DNA of 8,720 bases from an uncultured Neomegalonema sp. (GTDB lineage: Bacteria; Pseudomonadota; Alphaproteobacteria; Rhodobacterales; Rhodobacteraceae). Shown one piece after another: positions 1 through 6,228 of this stretch. The stretch covers positions 1-8,720 of the forward strand of contig CALFWP010000016.1 in NCBI GenBank assembly GCA_937927905.1, read 5' to 3'. The notes under the pieces were generated by a model. The model searched no databases, was not told the origin of the DNA, and saw nothing but the letters and a program-made list of their open reading frames with translations. The first letter of the stretch is position 1. Every line of letters starts with the position of its first letter. A program made the position numbers and the translations under genes.

Positions 1-757
1 AGGTCAGCAGGCCGCCGATCATCAGTACGCCGGGCATCCATGAACGGCGCGCGACCACTGCTTTTACACTTTCCCAATGGCGGGCGACCAGAAGGCCGAG
101 GAAAAATACGCTTCCTGCCAGACCTTTCAGGAAAAACTCCACCGGTCCTGCGCGCCACGATATAATGCATGCGGCAGCGATCAGCGTAAGAAGCGCTGCG
201 ATGTCAAAGCGTCGCAGTAACAGCGCCGCCACTGCAAAAATTATCAGGGAAAAAGCGAACTCGACCGGCATTGTCCAAAGGTTCACGTTGAAAGTGTCGG
301 TTTCGCTGTAGAAAAAGAAAACCCGTGTTAACAGAAATTCAAGCACGCGAACCGCGTCCCAGTCATTGACATGCCATCTTTCAATCCATTGCGGCGCTGC
401 AAAGGGCGCAGGCTGTGCGCTTGCAGTGGCCCATAACGCTCCGGCCTGAATGATAAAGCACAACACGCCGGTCAGAAAGACCGGTATCATCAGGCGAGGT
501 AACCTGTTTGCAATATCAATCAGCAGATTCCGCTCATTCTTTGCACCCGTAAAATAAGGGTAGGACAGCACGAACCCGCTGATGGCAAAGAATATCAGCA
601 CCGCAAAATGGCCATTTGCCGCAAAGCTCCATAACGGAGCGCTCCAGTGCGCATAAATGTCGCCTGTCTCTGCGGGCCGGTAATTCAGCAGGTGTGAAAA
701 CACGACGGCAACAGCTGCAATTCCGCGTAAAGCATCGAATTCATGGAGTCTTTGCAT
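1..757 (-). CDS. Acyltransferase 3 family membrane protein (partial; C-terminus outside the window)
   Basis: This is an integral membrane O-acyltransferase of the acyltransferase-3 type (PF01757). The family transfers acyl groups, often acetyl, onto sugars of LPS, exopolysaccharide or periplasmic glucans; the substrate here cannot be told. The protein begins MQRLHEFDALRGIAAVAVVF and has the family's R-x10-H signature (R11 and H22). A second typical segment, FFAISGFVLSYPYF, lies near residues 53-66, and several hydrophobic segments follow. About 252 codons are open to the left edge with no stop, so the protein is cut there and roughly 100 or more residues are missing. I chose the ATG at 755-757; a GTG three codons upstream is possible, and neither has a clear Shine-Dalgarno. 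It lies downstream of amtB on the same strand, separated by a 148-nt gap with a hairpin, so it is probably a separate unit. The family is confident; the role is unknown. Confidence 0.85.
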   Translation of the reverse strand, partial: MQRLHEFDALRGIAAVAVVFSHLLNYRPAETGDIYAHWSAPLWSFAANGHFAVLIFFAISGFVLSYPYFTGAKNERNLLIDIANRLPRLMIPVFLTGVLCFIIQAGALWATASAQPAPFAAPQWIERWHVNDWDAVRVLEFLLTRVFFFYSETDTFNVNLWTMPVEFAFSLIIFAVAALLLRRFDIAALLTLIAAACIISWRAGPVEFFLKGLAGSVFFLGLLVARHWESVKAVVARRSWMPGVLMIGGLLT

Positions 758-816
758 GATATGCACTGTATGCGACAACCCTTTCCGGCGGGTTACCGGC
801 TGCCGGTCGCAATAAC

Positions 817-840
817 GGCCCCATGCAGAAACACGGGGCC
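817..840 (-). terminator. Candidate transcription terminator hairpin after amtB
   Basis: On the minus strand, GGCCCCGTG and CATGGGGCC form a 9-bp stem (one G-U pair) around a 6-nt UUUCUG loop. It lies about 65 nt past the amtB stop and before the acyltransferase gene. The sequence after the stem (GTTATTGCG) is only weakly U-rich, so this may be a weak intrinsic terminator or an mRNA-stabilising 3' hairpin. Confidence 0.45.
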
Positions 841-851
841 ATTCGCATTCC

Positions 852-870
852 AAGACATACGTTATGTCTT
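852..870. repeat. Perfect 8-bp inverted repeat between amtB and the acyltransferase gene
   Basis: AAGACATA and TATGTCTT flank a 3-nt centre (CGT). The stem is AT-rich and no T-tract follows on either strand, so it does not look like a terminator. It could be a protein-binding dyad serving the acyltransferase gene, which starts about 95 nt to the left. The function is unknown. Confidence 0.4.
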
Positions 871-905
871 AGTCCGATAACGTTTTCATTCTGTGGCGAA
901 CATCA

Positions 906-2102
906 TCAGGATGCCATATCATAGGCGCGCTCGCCATGTGCGGTGTAGTCCAGTCCCTCAATCTCCGCCTCATCGCTGATACGTAAGCCGAAAATCGCTT
1001 TGCAGACCATGGCAATTGCGATTGTGGCAATTAGCGTAAAGCTGCCGACAGCGATCAGTGCAATGATCTGTGTCATTAGGCTTTGTCCGCCCTCAAGCGC
1101 GTTGATGGCCAAAAGCGGTGCCATCAGTGTGCCGAAGATGCCGCCAACACCATGAACCGCGAAAACATCAAGAGAATCATCGATTTTCATCTTTTCTTTC
1201 ACGATACCGCACATGATCTGACACAGGACACCCGCAACCGCACCGATAAACAAGGCCCCTACAGGGCCGACAAAGCCGGAGGCAGGTGTAATCGAGGCTA
1301 GGCCGGCAATTGTGCCTGTCACCATACCGATCATTGAGGCTTTTCCGTATTTGAAGCGCTCATATGCGGCCCAGGTAATCGACGCCGTTGCTGCTGAGAT
1401 ATGCGTGACCACTAATGCCATAGCTGCACCGCCATCCGCCGCAAGCTGTGATCCGGCATTAAAGCCGAACCAGCCGACCCAAAGCATTGCCGCGCCGATC
1501 ATGGTCATGCCGGGATTGTGTGGTGGCTTTAGTTCATTTGGGAATCCGCGACGTGAGCCAAGCATATAGGCAAGTACCAGCGCGGCGATACCCGCTGTCT
1601 CGTGAACAACGATGCCACCGGCAAAATCCATCACGCCCATATCGGCAAGCCATCCGCCGCCCCAGATCCAGTGTGTAACAGGCGCATAACACAGCAGCAT
1701 CCAAAGCGAGGAAAACGCGATGACAAATCCGAAGCTGACGCGCTCTACATATGCGCCCACGATGAGTGCAGGCGTAATAACCGCAAAGGTCATCTGGAAT
1801 GCAAAGAACAGCAATTCGGGTATCGTTCCGGACAGCGTGTCCGTTGTGATACCGCTCAAAAACATCTTGCCGAATCCGCCCCAATAGGCATTGGCCGCGC
1901 CGCCATCCCCGAACGCAATGGAATAACCGGCAACCAGCCATAGAACCGACATAACGCATGCAATTGAAAAGCAGTGCATAAGCACCGAGAGAACGTTACG
2001 CGAGCGGACAAGCCCGCCGTAAAATAATGCCAAACCCGGCAAAGTCATAAACAGGACCAACGCCGTTGCGACGATGATCCACGCGGTATCCGCTGCATTC
2101 AT
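906..2102 (-). CDS. amtB: Ammonium transporter AmtB
   Basis: This is a trimeric inner-membrane channel that conducts NH4+/NH3 into the cell under nitrogen limitation. The 398-aa protein aligns by eye along the whole length of mature E. coli AmtB, starting at the ...TALVLFMTLPGLALFYGG helix. It has no separate signal peptide. The pore residues are conserved with an offset of about -1 from E. coli numbering: Phe gate F102 and F106, W147, D159, the twin histidines H167 and H317, F214 and S218. The C-terminal tail (FGLRISDEAEIEGLDYTAHG), which contacts the PII protein GlnK in this family, is intact, so PII regulation is expected. The start at 2102 is supported by GAGGGA 4 nt upstream (2107-2112). 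glnK, the usual partner upstream, is not adjacent; a methyltransferase gene lies there instead. The 147-nt AT-rich leader suggests an independent promoter. The identification is secure. Confidence 0.97.
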   Translation of the reverse strand: MNAADTAWIIVATALVLFMTLPGLALFYGGLVRSRNVLSVLMHCFSIACVMSVLWLVAGYSIAFGDGGAANAYWGGFGKMFLSGITTDTLSGTIPELLFFAFQMTFAVITPALIVGAYVERVSFGFVIAFSSLWMLLCYAPVTHWIWGGGWLADMGVMDFAGGIVVHETAGIAALVLAYMLGSRRGFPNELKPPHNPGMTMIGAAMLWVGWFGFNAGSQLAADGGAAMALVVTHISAATASITWAAYERFKYGKASMIGMVTGTIAGLASITPASGFVGPVGALFIGAVAGVLCQIMCGIVKEKMKIDDSLDVFAVHGVGGIFGTLMAPLLAINALEGGQSLMTQIIALIAVGSFTLIATIAIAMVCKAIFGLRISDEAEIEGLDYTAHGERAYDMAS

Positions 2103-2249
2103 AGTGTCCCTCGTTCATTTAGCGCAGCACAGTACATGCCGCAGTCAGCGCGCGAGAGTGATCATGTCTTATGGTGAGTCAAGCGGATGGTTTTACAAAA
2201 CGCATAATAATTGTGCATATAATTTAAAATGATTATAATTAATGCAATT
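2103..2249 (-). promoter_or_regulatory. AT-rich leader and probable promoter region of amtB
   Basis: This 147-nt gap between the methyltransferase stop and the amtB start is strongly AT-rich at 2195-2249, unlike the surrounding coding DNA. It contains an imperfect dyad with TGCAT/ATGCA arms at about 2214-2246. amtB is usually controlled by NtrC and sigma-54, but I found no properly spaced GG-N10-GC element and no clear -35/-10 pair. The call rests on composition, gap length and the strong amtB ribosome-binding site. Confidence 0.45.
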
Positions 2250-2933
2250 TTATACCTTTTTAAGAGCGATCGCGATCATAGGCTGATCCAACGTGGTGCC
2301 TTTTTCGCTCTGTTTTGCATGAAGATCGAATAGCTTTGAAACTTCGTGACGTTTTTCTTCTACAAGTGCTGCGCGCGAAGGGTTGACCCTTATGGCACCG
2401 GACAACACGGATTCGACGTTTTCTTCAGGGATCGTGATCTCGTATTCGGTCCTGAATTCAAGCGTCACGGGTCCGGTTGAAATAAATTCATCCAGTATTT
2501 CCAGTGCCTTGGCGCGTATATCCGTTTCGTCGTCTATCGGTGCAAAAACCTCATGATACCCACCCCGTGCCAGCGGCTCCAATATCAGAAATGTACCGCC
2601 CGGTCTGATAACCTGCATCGTTTTTGCCAGACCTGCCGCCATGACTGTTTCGGGCACATGGTGCAGACTGTTGAGGATAATTGCGCCGTCAAAACTGTGG
2701 TCTTCGAAAGGTAAATCTTCACATCCGGCCTGAACAAACTGCGTATCCGGTGCGGTGCTGCGGGCCAGTTCTAGCATTGCCGCCTGTGGATCAACGCCGG
2801 TCATCCGTGCTCCGCGACGGCCGAGTGCCCGGCACAAGTGCCCCCGACCGCATCCGATATCCAGCAGGTGCTTTCCGTTTAATGGATTGAAGACGCGTTC
2901 AATCGGGTCGATATTGCTTTTAAAAATGCTCAT
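2250..2933 (-). CDS. Class I SAM-dependent methyltransferase
   Basis: This is a cytosolic S-adenosylmethionine-dependent methyltransferase of the Methyltransf_11/25 type, 227 aa. Motif I is LDIGCGRGH (residues 24-32) and the acidic ribose-binding residue is D48 in GVDP. The adenine-contacting region is CEDLPF (71-76). Motif IV is FDGAIILNSLHHVPE (81-95), followed by the RPGGTFLILEP strand (110-120). These show the Rossmann-fold SAM site but not the substrate. The HH in motif IV occurs in UbiE-like and many uncharacterised members. The ATG overlaps the stop of the EamA gene (ATGA), and AGGAGA lies 5 nt upstream (2939-2944) within the last EamA codons, which fixes the start and points to coupled translation. 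A role connected to the exporter's substrate is possible but unproven. Confidence 0.88.
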   Translation of the reverse strand: MSIFKSNIDPIERVFNPLNGKHLLDIGCGRGHLCRALGRRGARMTGVDPQAAMLELARSTAPDTQFVQAGCEDLPFEDHSFDGAIILNSLHHVPETVMAAGLAKTMQVIRPGGTFLILEPLARGGYHEVFAPIDDETDIRAKALEILDEFISTGPVTLEFRTEYEITIPEENVESVLSGAIRVNPSRAALVEEKRHEVSKLFDLHAKQSEKGTTLDQPMIAIALKKV

Positions 2934-3796
2934 GCCGGTCTCCTGAAGGCCGAATAAGAGGCGACCATGACGGCCAGTATAATAATTCCCCCGCCGGTCA
3001 GTGCAGTCGCGGGTGGCTCCTCATGCAGAAAAAGCCAGACCCAGAGGGGGCCGAGCGCCGTTTCAAGCAGCATCGTCAGGCTGACCTCTGCGCTGGATAA
3101 ATAACGCGGACCGATAGTGACCAGCGTGTACGCAATCGGAGTCAGCGCCAGGCCGAGCATAATCGCCAAAAGCAACGGGTATCCATCCAATGACAAAGGA
3201 TGACCAAATGAGAAACCGGCAATGCCCATCAATGCGGACCCGACAATAACAGCGCCGACATTGTCCACCTTCGGCCAATATCGCAGCATAGTGAATTGTG
3301 CGGCAAGCAAAACGGTTGTCGTCACAGATGCGATGATCCCGGTTGCACTGCCGCCCGTTACACCGCCGATTGCGGACACCATAACACCTGCACCGCCCAG
3401 AAGTATCGCCAGCAACGTCATCTTTGCCGGTATCTCCGATAACAGCAACCAGCCCAGCACAGCAGCAAAAAGCGGTGTTGCGGCAAGTATCACCAGAACA
3501 TTTGCGACGGCCGTATGTTCAACCGCGTAAACAAAGGCAGCGCTGTTGATCGCATACATCAGGCCGATAATGATCATAGGCCAGCCGCCGTGTAAAAACT
3601 TTGTAAATGCGGCGCGGCCATCCCTCCAGAGCAAAAACAGATAGAGCGTAATCACCGCCATGCCGCCGCGAAAGGCAATGATGTTTACCGCGTCGGTATT
3701 GATCAGGCGCAGCACGAGTGCATCAGGCGAAAGCCAGAACACGCCAAGTAATGTGATCAGATATCCTTTGCGCCTGTCTTCGGTCGCATTCGTCAT
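2930..3796 (-). CDS. EamA-family (drug/metabolite transporter superfamily) permease
   Basis: This is an inner-membrane permease of the DMT superfamily with two EamA repeats. It is 288 aa with about ten hydrophobic segments, the normal size for the family. The second repeat ends with the typical pattern RYLSSAEVSLTMLLE...LWVWLFLHEEPP (about 231-262), followed by a GGGIIILAV helix and a short basic tail. Members export amino acids, metabolites or drugs; the substrate is not readable from sequence. I placed the start at the ATG 3794-3796, just before the hydrophilic MTNATEDRRKGY leader. The frame stays open 45 codons further upstream, but that extension overlaps the phosphoesterase gene, is Tyr/His/Arg-rich and does not look like this family. 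The Shine-Dalgarno is weak (AGAG), so coupling to a small upstream ORF that ends in an ATGA overlap is plausible. Confidence 0.88.
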   Translation of the reverse strand: MTNATEDRRKGYLITLLGVFWLSPDALVLRLINTDAVNIIAFRGGMAVITLYLFLLWRDGRAAFTKFLHGGWPMIIIGLMYAINSAAFVYAVEHTAVANVLVILAATPLFAAVLGWLLLSEIPAKMTLLAILLGGAGVMVSAIGGVTGGSATGIIASVTTTVLLAAQFTMLRYWPKVDNVGAVIVGSALMGIAGFSFGHPLSLDGYPLLLAIMLGLALTPIAYTLVTIGPRYLSSAEVSLTMLLETALGPLWVWLFLHEEPPATALTGGGIIILAVMVASYSAFRRPA

Positions 3797-3879
3797 TTCT
3801 GATGCTCTGATAAAAGAAATGCACGCGTACTCATGACTGTAAGCGGATCGATATTTATGGCATGTGCGGTGGTTTTCAT
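3793..3879 (-). CDS. Possible small ORF of 28 codons between the phosphoesterase and EamA genes
   Basis: An ATG at 3877-3879, 12 nt past the phosphoesterase stop, opens a frame that ends in TGA overlapping the EamA start codon (ATGA). The peptide begins MKTTAHAINIDPLTVMSTRA and ends FLLSEHQK; it has no membrane segment and no family I recognise. In favour of translation, it fills the gap exactly and ends in the same coupling overlap used at the next junction. Against it, there is no Shine-Dalgarno and it is short enough to occur by chance. It could act as a coupling or leader ORF for the permease. Confidence 0.3.
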   Translation of the reverse strand: MKTTAHAINIDPLTVMSTRAFLLSEHQK

Positions 3880-3891
3880 GTCGGTAATTAT

Positions 3892-4731
3892 TTATAATAA
3901 CCCGACCGTATCCGCTCCAATATCGGGCCATGTCTGAATCAGCCGTCCTTTGATGCGAAGGGGGGCAATACGTGTGGCTAAACCGGTGCTGTCATCACTT
4001 TCGACGAAAACACCGCATATGGTTGCATCTCCTGTCGCCGGTTCAAACCTTCCACTCGACATGCCGGTGATGAAGCGCTGTAGTGGTTCAGTCTTTTCAA
4101 CACCGATGACCGAGTCAAAGTCTCCGCACATACCGCAATCGGTCTGATAGGCGGTCCCGCGCGGCAGAACCTGCGCATCGGCGGTCGGGATATGTGTATG
4201 CGTTCCGACAACCAGTGTTGCACGCCCGTCGCACCAATGCCCCATAGCGCATTTTTCCGACGTTGCCTCCGCATGAAAATCGACAATAGATGCATCGCAC
4301 GCCGTCCCGAGGGGGCAGGCCTCCAGTTCCGCTTCGATGGTGGAGAACGGATCATCAACAGGATTCATAAAGACCCGTCCGAGAGCATTGATCACAAGTA
4401 CCCTGCGTCCGTCATTTATCTCAATAAGTGTTGAGCCGCGCCCCGGTGCTCCCTTGGGCAGATTTGTAGGCCGGACGATGCGGGATTCTCCGGCCAGATG
4501 CGGAATGATTTCCCGATTGTCAAATGCATGATTGCCAAGCGTAATCACGTCTGCGCCGGCATCGAAAACTGCCTCTGCGATTTGAGAGGTCAGGCCGAAA
4601 CCGGCCGCTGCGTTTTCAGCATTAACGATCACACAATCCGCTTTGAGGCGCCGGCGCAGCATTGGAAGGGCATCTATAGCCGCTGTCCGGCCACTGCGTC
4701 CGAACAGATCACCCAGGAATAAAATCTTCAT
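3892..4731 (-). CDS. ymdB: YmdB-family metallophosphoesterase (cyclic nucleotide phosphodiesterase-like)
   Basis: This is a 279-aa cytosolic dinuclear-metal phosphoesterase of the TIGR00282/YmdB family. Characterised members hydrolyse cyclic nucleotides (2',3'-cNMP or 3',5'-cNMP), and B. subtilis YmdB affects biofilm and motility gene expression. The full ligand set is visible: D8 (GDLFGRSGR), E39 and N40 (NAENAAAGFG), N67 and H68 (LGNHAFDN), H153 (VDFHAEATSEK), H178 and H180 (VVGTHTHIPTAD). The length is normal for the family. Alphaproteobacterial homologues often sit near the 5-formyl-THF cyclo-ligase and YebC genes, which are absent here. The ATG at 4729-4731 follows a run of seven T on the coding strand with no Shine-Dalgarno, yet MKILFLGD is the expected N-terminus. 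It is the first gene of a leftward cluster with the EamA permease and methyltransferase. The exact substrate is not known. Confidence 0.93.
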   Translation of the reverse strand: MKILFLGDLFGRSGRTAAIDALPMLRRRLKADCVIVNAENAAAGFGLTSQIAEAVFDAGADVITLGNHAFDNREIIPHLAGESRIVRPTNLPKGAPGRGSTLIEINDGRRVLVINALGRVFMNPVDDPFSTIEAELEACPLGTACDASIVDFHAEATSEKCAMGHWCDGRATLVVGTHTHIPTADAQVLPRGTAYQTDCGMCGDFDSVIGVEKTEPLQRFITGMSSGRFEPATGDATICGVFVESDDSTGLATRIAPLRIKGRLIQTWPDIGADTVGLL

Positions 4732-4825
4732 AAAAAAACGTTTAGAGGCGGATAGCGGAGCAGAGCAAGGGATTTATGGCAAGCAGGATCAGGCCGTGGC
4801 GCATCGCCGCTGCACTAAAAATCTG

Positions 4826-4846
4826 TATAGCTGATCCCACGCTATA
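4826..4846. repeat. Inverted repeat TATAGC/GCTATA overlapping a TATAAT hexamer
   Basis: TATAGC (4826-4831) and GCTATA (4841-4846) form a perfect 6-bp dyad with a 9-nt spacer. The right arm overlaps the plus-strand TATAAT at 4843-4848, the arrangement expected of an operator over a -10 box. The regulator is unknown and a chance origin is possible. Confidence 0.35.
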
Positions 4847-4869
4847 ATTTGCCACGGGGTCTCGGCAGA

Positions 4870-4902
4870 TGATACAAAATACCGGTGGTTGAAGTTGTAT
4901 CA
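4870..4902. repeat. Perfect 8-bp inverted repeat TGATACAA/TTGTATCA
   Basis: The arms lie at 4870-4877 and 4895-4902 with a 17-nt spacer that places them about 25 bp apart centre to centre. This is more than two helical turns and would suit a dimer of dimers or a DNA-looping regulator. The dyad sits about 80-110 nt upstream of the exported-protein gene. Eight matching bases per arm is more than expected by chance in so short a region. No specific regulator is recognised. Confidence 0.4.
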
Positions 4903-4909
4903 CTTATGA

Positions 4910-4920
4910 TGATTAAATCA
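4910..4920. repeat. 11-bp palindrome TGATTAAATCA
   Basis: This is a perfect palindrome (TGATT, A, AATCA) just downstream of the 8-bp dyad. It resembles an FNR/CRP-type site but has three bases between TGAT and ATCA where those sites need four to six, so no regulator is assigned. Confidence 0.3.
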
Positions 4921-4932
4921 GCTATTACGAAT

Positions 4933-4955
4933 AAAAAAGCCCGCAATATACGGGC
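4933..4955 (-). terminator. Intrinsic terminator on the minus strand, with no matching upstream gene
   Basis: On the minus strand, GCCCG and CGGGC form a 5-bp all-GC stem around a 7-nt TATATTG loop, followed directly by six T. This is the form of a rho-independent terminator for leftward transcription. On the plus strand no T-tract follows, so it does not block the ABC operon. All genes to its right are on the plus strand, so any transcript it ends would be antisense to the exported-protein gene or come from a lost neighbour. Alternatively, it forms a hairpin in the 5' leader of the plus-strand mRNA. Confidence 0.5.
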
Positions 4956-4978
4956 ATTGAACCGGAGTGGGAATTGTT

Positions 4979-5446
4979 ATGAGATACGGATTTGCTGCAT
5001 TTGCCGCACTCGGTTTTATTTTTTTCAGCCATGATGCACCAATGACTGCGGAGGCTGCGCCGCTTTGCAATGCAAAGCAGATGGGGTTTGCCGGTCTTCT
5101 GGCCAAGTGCAATCGTGAAGAGTTGCCGCCGATTACAATGGCCTCTGGACAGCCGTTATCGGAGAAGGATCTGAAACTGCAATCCGGAGTTTATTACAAG
5201 ATTGATATTGTCTCTGACGGGTCTGCGGAGCTGGCCCTGTCCGGAGCGGAATTTTTTCGCGCGATCTGGATTAATGAAGTGGTGATCAATGATTTGGAAA
5301 TCCGTCCTCTCGGCCTCGACAGCTTTGAATTTGACGATGAAGGGACCATTGAGTTGTCATTTATTGCAATCAAACCCGGCCGCTATACGCTGCACATTCC
5401 CGGTACAAAGGGCGACAGTCAGAGAGTTCAGATCAGTATACAGTGA
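4979..5446 (+). CDS. Exported protein with a cupredoxin-like C-terminal region
   Basis: This 155-aa protein has an N-terminal export signal: a short positive start (MRYG), a hydrophobic core (FAAFAALGFIFF) and a likely signal peptidase I site near TAEA-AP (residues 23-28). The mature part holds two cysteines (C30 and C44) that could form a disulfide. A beta-rich region (about 65-155) follows, with the rhythm of a cupredoxin-like fold: SGVYYKIDIVSDG near the start and the ending FIAIKPGRYTLHIPG. The usual copper ligands (His...Cys-x-His-x-Met) are not present, so copper binding is doubtful. I chose the ATG at 4979 because a GTGGGA/GGAG sequence precedes it; an in-frame GTG at 4967 would leave no room for a ribosome-binding site. 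Its stop overlaps the ATPase start (GTGA), which makes it the likely periplasmic partner of the ABC exporter. The precise function is unknown. Confidence 0.72.
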   Translation: MRYGFAAFAALGFIFFSHDAPMTAEAAPLCNAKQMGFAGLLAKCNREELPPITMASGQPLSEKDLKLQSGVYYKIDIVSDGSAELALSGAEFFRAIWINEVVINDLEIRPLGLDSFEFDDEGTIELSFIAIKPGRYTLHIPGTKGDSQRVQISIQ

Positions 5447-6228
5447 GTGACACGAAAAATAACGCTGACGGGGATCATGACATCGGCTCCACAATTGCAG
5501 CGCTCGATATCCGCAACGTAAGTCACGCATTCGGGCGGAAAAAAGCGCTTGATGATGTTTCTTTCGATGTCCGGCAAGGCAGACTGACTGCTTTACTGGG
5601 AATAAACGGTGCCGGTAAAACCACTTTGTTTTCGCTCATCACCCGTCTTTATGACAATGTGAGTGGCCGTATTGCGGTTTGCGGTTATGACATTCGCGAC
5701 GCGCCCGGCCCTGCACTGGCGCGCACAGGTGTTGTTTTTCAAAACCGTTCGTTGGATGCGAGCCTCAGTGTTCGTCAGAATATGCAGTATCATGCCGCTT
5801 TGCACGGTATCGGCAGGCGCGAGTCGCAGGAACGAAGCGAGCTGGTCCTGAAGCGTGTTGGATTGCAGGATAAAACAGGTGCAAATGTCAGAACACTTTC
5901 CGGCGGACAAATCCGCCGTGCGGAAATCGCACGGGCGCTCCTGCATGACCCGGCGTTGCTATTACTTGATGAGGCAACAGTCGGGCTGGATGTGCAATCG
6001 CGGAGGGATGTTATCTCCGTTGTTCGTACTCTTGTCAGCGAACATAATGTCGGTGTGCTTTGGGCAACGCATTTGTTTGATGAAATTGAACCTCAGGATG
6101 ATGTGGTCATTCTTCATGAGGGACGCGTACTGGCCCGTGATACAGCAGCTGAGATCATGGGTAGCCAATCCTTAAATGACGCGTTTTTGGCACGAACCGG
6201 TGTTGTAACGCGGGAGGAGAGGGTTTGA
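5443..6228 (+). CDS. ABC exporter ATP-binding protein, PQQ-alcohol-dehydrogenase-associated type
   Basis: This 261-aa nucleotide-binding subunit powers an efflux-type ABC transporter at the inner face of the cytoplasmic membrane. All motifs are intact: Walker A GINGAGKT (53-60), Q-loop Q100 in VVFQ, signature LSGGQ (152-156), Walker B LLLLDE (172-177), D-loop GLD (181-183) and switch H210 (ATH). The overall pattern (NVSHAFGRKKALDDVSF, VFQNRSLD) resembles the TIGR03864 group encoded beside PQQ-dependent alcohol dehydrogenases. That assignment is from memory of the family, not a search. A non-conserved stretch of about 20 residues, rich in Asp/Asn, precedes the domain. The start is GTG overlapping the previous stop (GTGA) with no clear Shine-Dalgarno, so translation is probably coupled. 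The next gene starts within the stop codon. Confidence 0.93.
   Translation: MSDTKNNADGDHDIGSTIAALDIRNVSHAFGRKKALDDVSFDVRQGRLTALLGINGAGKTTLFSLITRLYDNVSGRIAVCGYDIRDAPGPALARTGVVFQNRSLDASLSVRQNMQYHAALHGIGRRESQERSELVLKRVGLQDKTGANVRTLSGGQIRRAEIARALLHDPALLLLDEATVGLDVQSRRDVISVVRTLVSEHNVGVLWATHLFDEIEPQDDVVILHEGRVLARDTAAEIMGSQSLNDAFLARTGVVTREERV

Larger units (their letters stand above)
4732..4978. promoter_or_regulatory. Divergent regulatory region between the ymdB-like gene and the exported-protein/ABC operon
   Basis: The 247-nt region separates two divergently transcribed units and should hold both promoters. A TATAAT hexamer lies at 4843-4848 on the plus strand, but I see no convincing -35 box 16-18 nt before it. 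Three inverted repeats and one minus-strand terminator fall inside and are listed separately. No tRNA or recognised riboswitch was seen. Confidence 0.5.

Noticed and set aside
1083..1959. Several open frames on both strands inside amtB
   Set aside because: They are shadows of amtB, with no ribosome-binding sites and no recognisable protein pattern.
2230..2256. Possible sigma-54 element (GG...TTGC) upstream of amtB
   Set aside because: The GG and GC are separated by nine bases, not the required ten, and the GG lies in the last codons of the methyltransferase. A similar GG-N9-GC near 4840-4855 fails for the same reason.
3797..3931. 45-codon N-terminal extension of the EamA permease
   Set aside because: It overlaps the end of the phosphoesterase gene and its Tyr/His/Arg-rich sequence is unlike an EamA N-terminus; the ATG at 3796 gives the normal family length.
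4910..4920. FNR or CRP box at TGATTAAATCA
   Set aside because: Only three bases separate the TGAT and ATCA half-sites; FNR needs four and CRP six, so I list it only as a palindrome.
4967..4978. GTG start for the exported protein four codons upstream
   Set aside because: It would overlap the only ribosome-binding-like sequence, whereas the ATG at 4979 is suitably spaced from it and begins a standard signal peptide.
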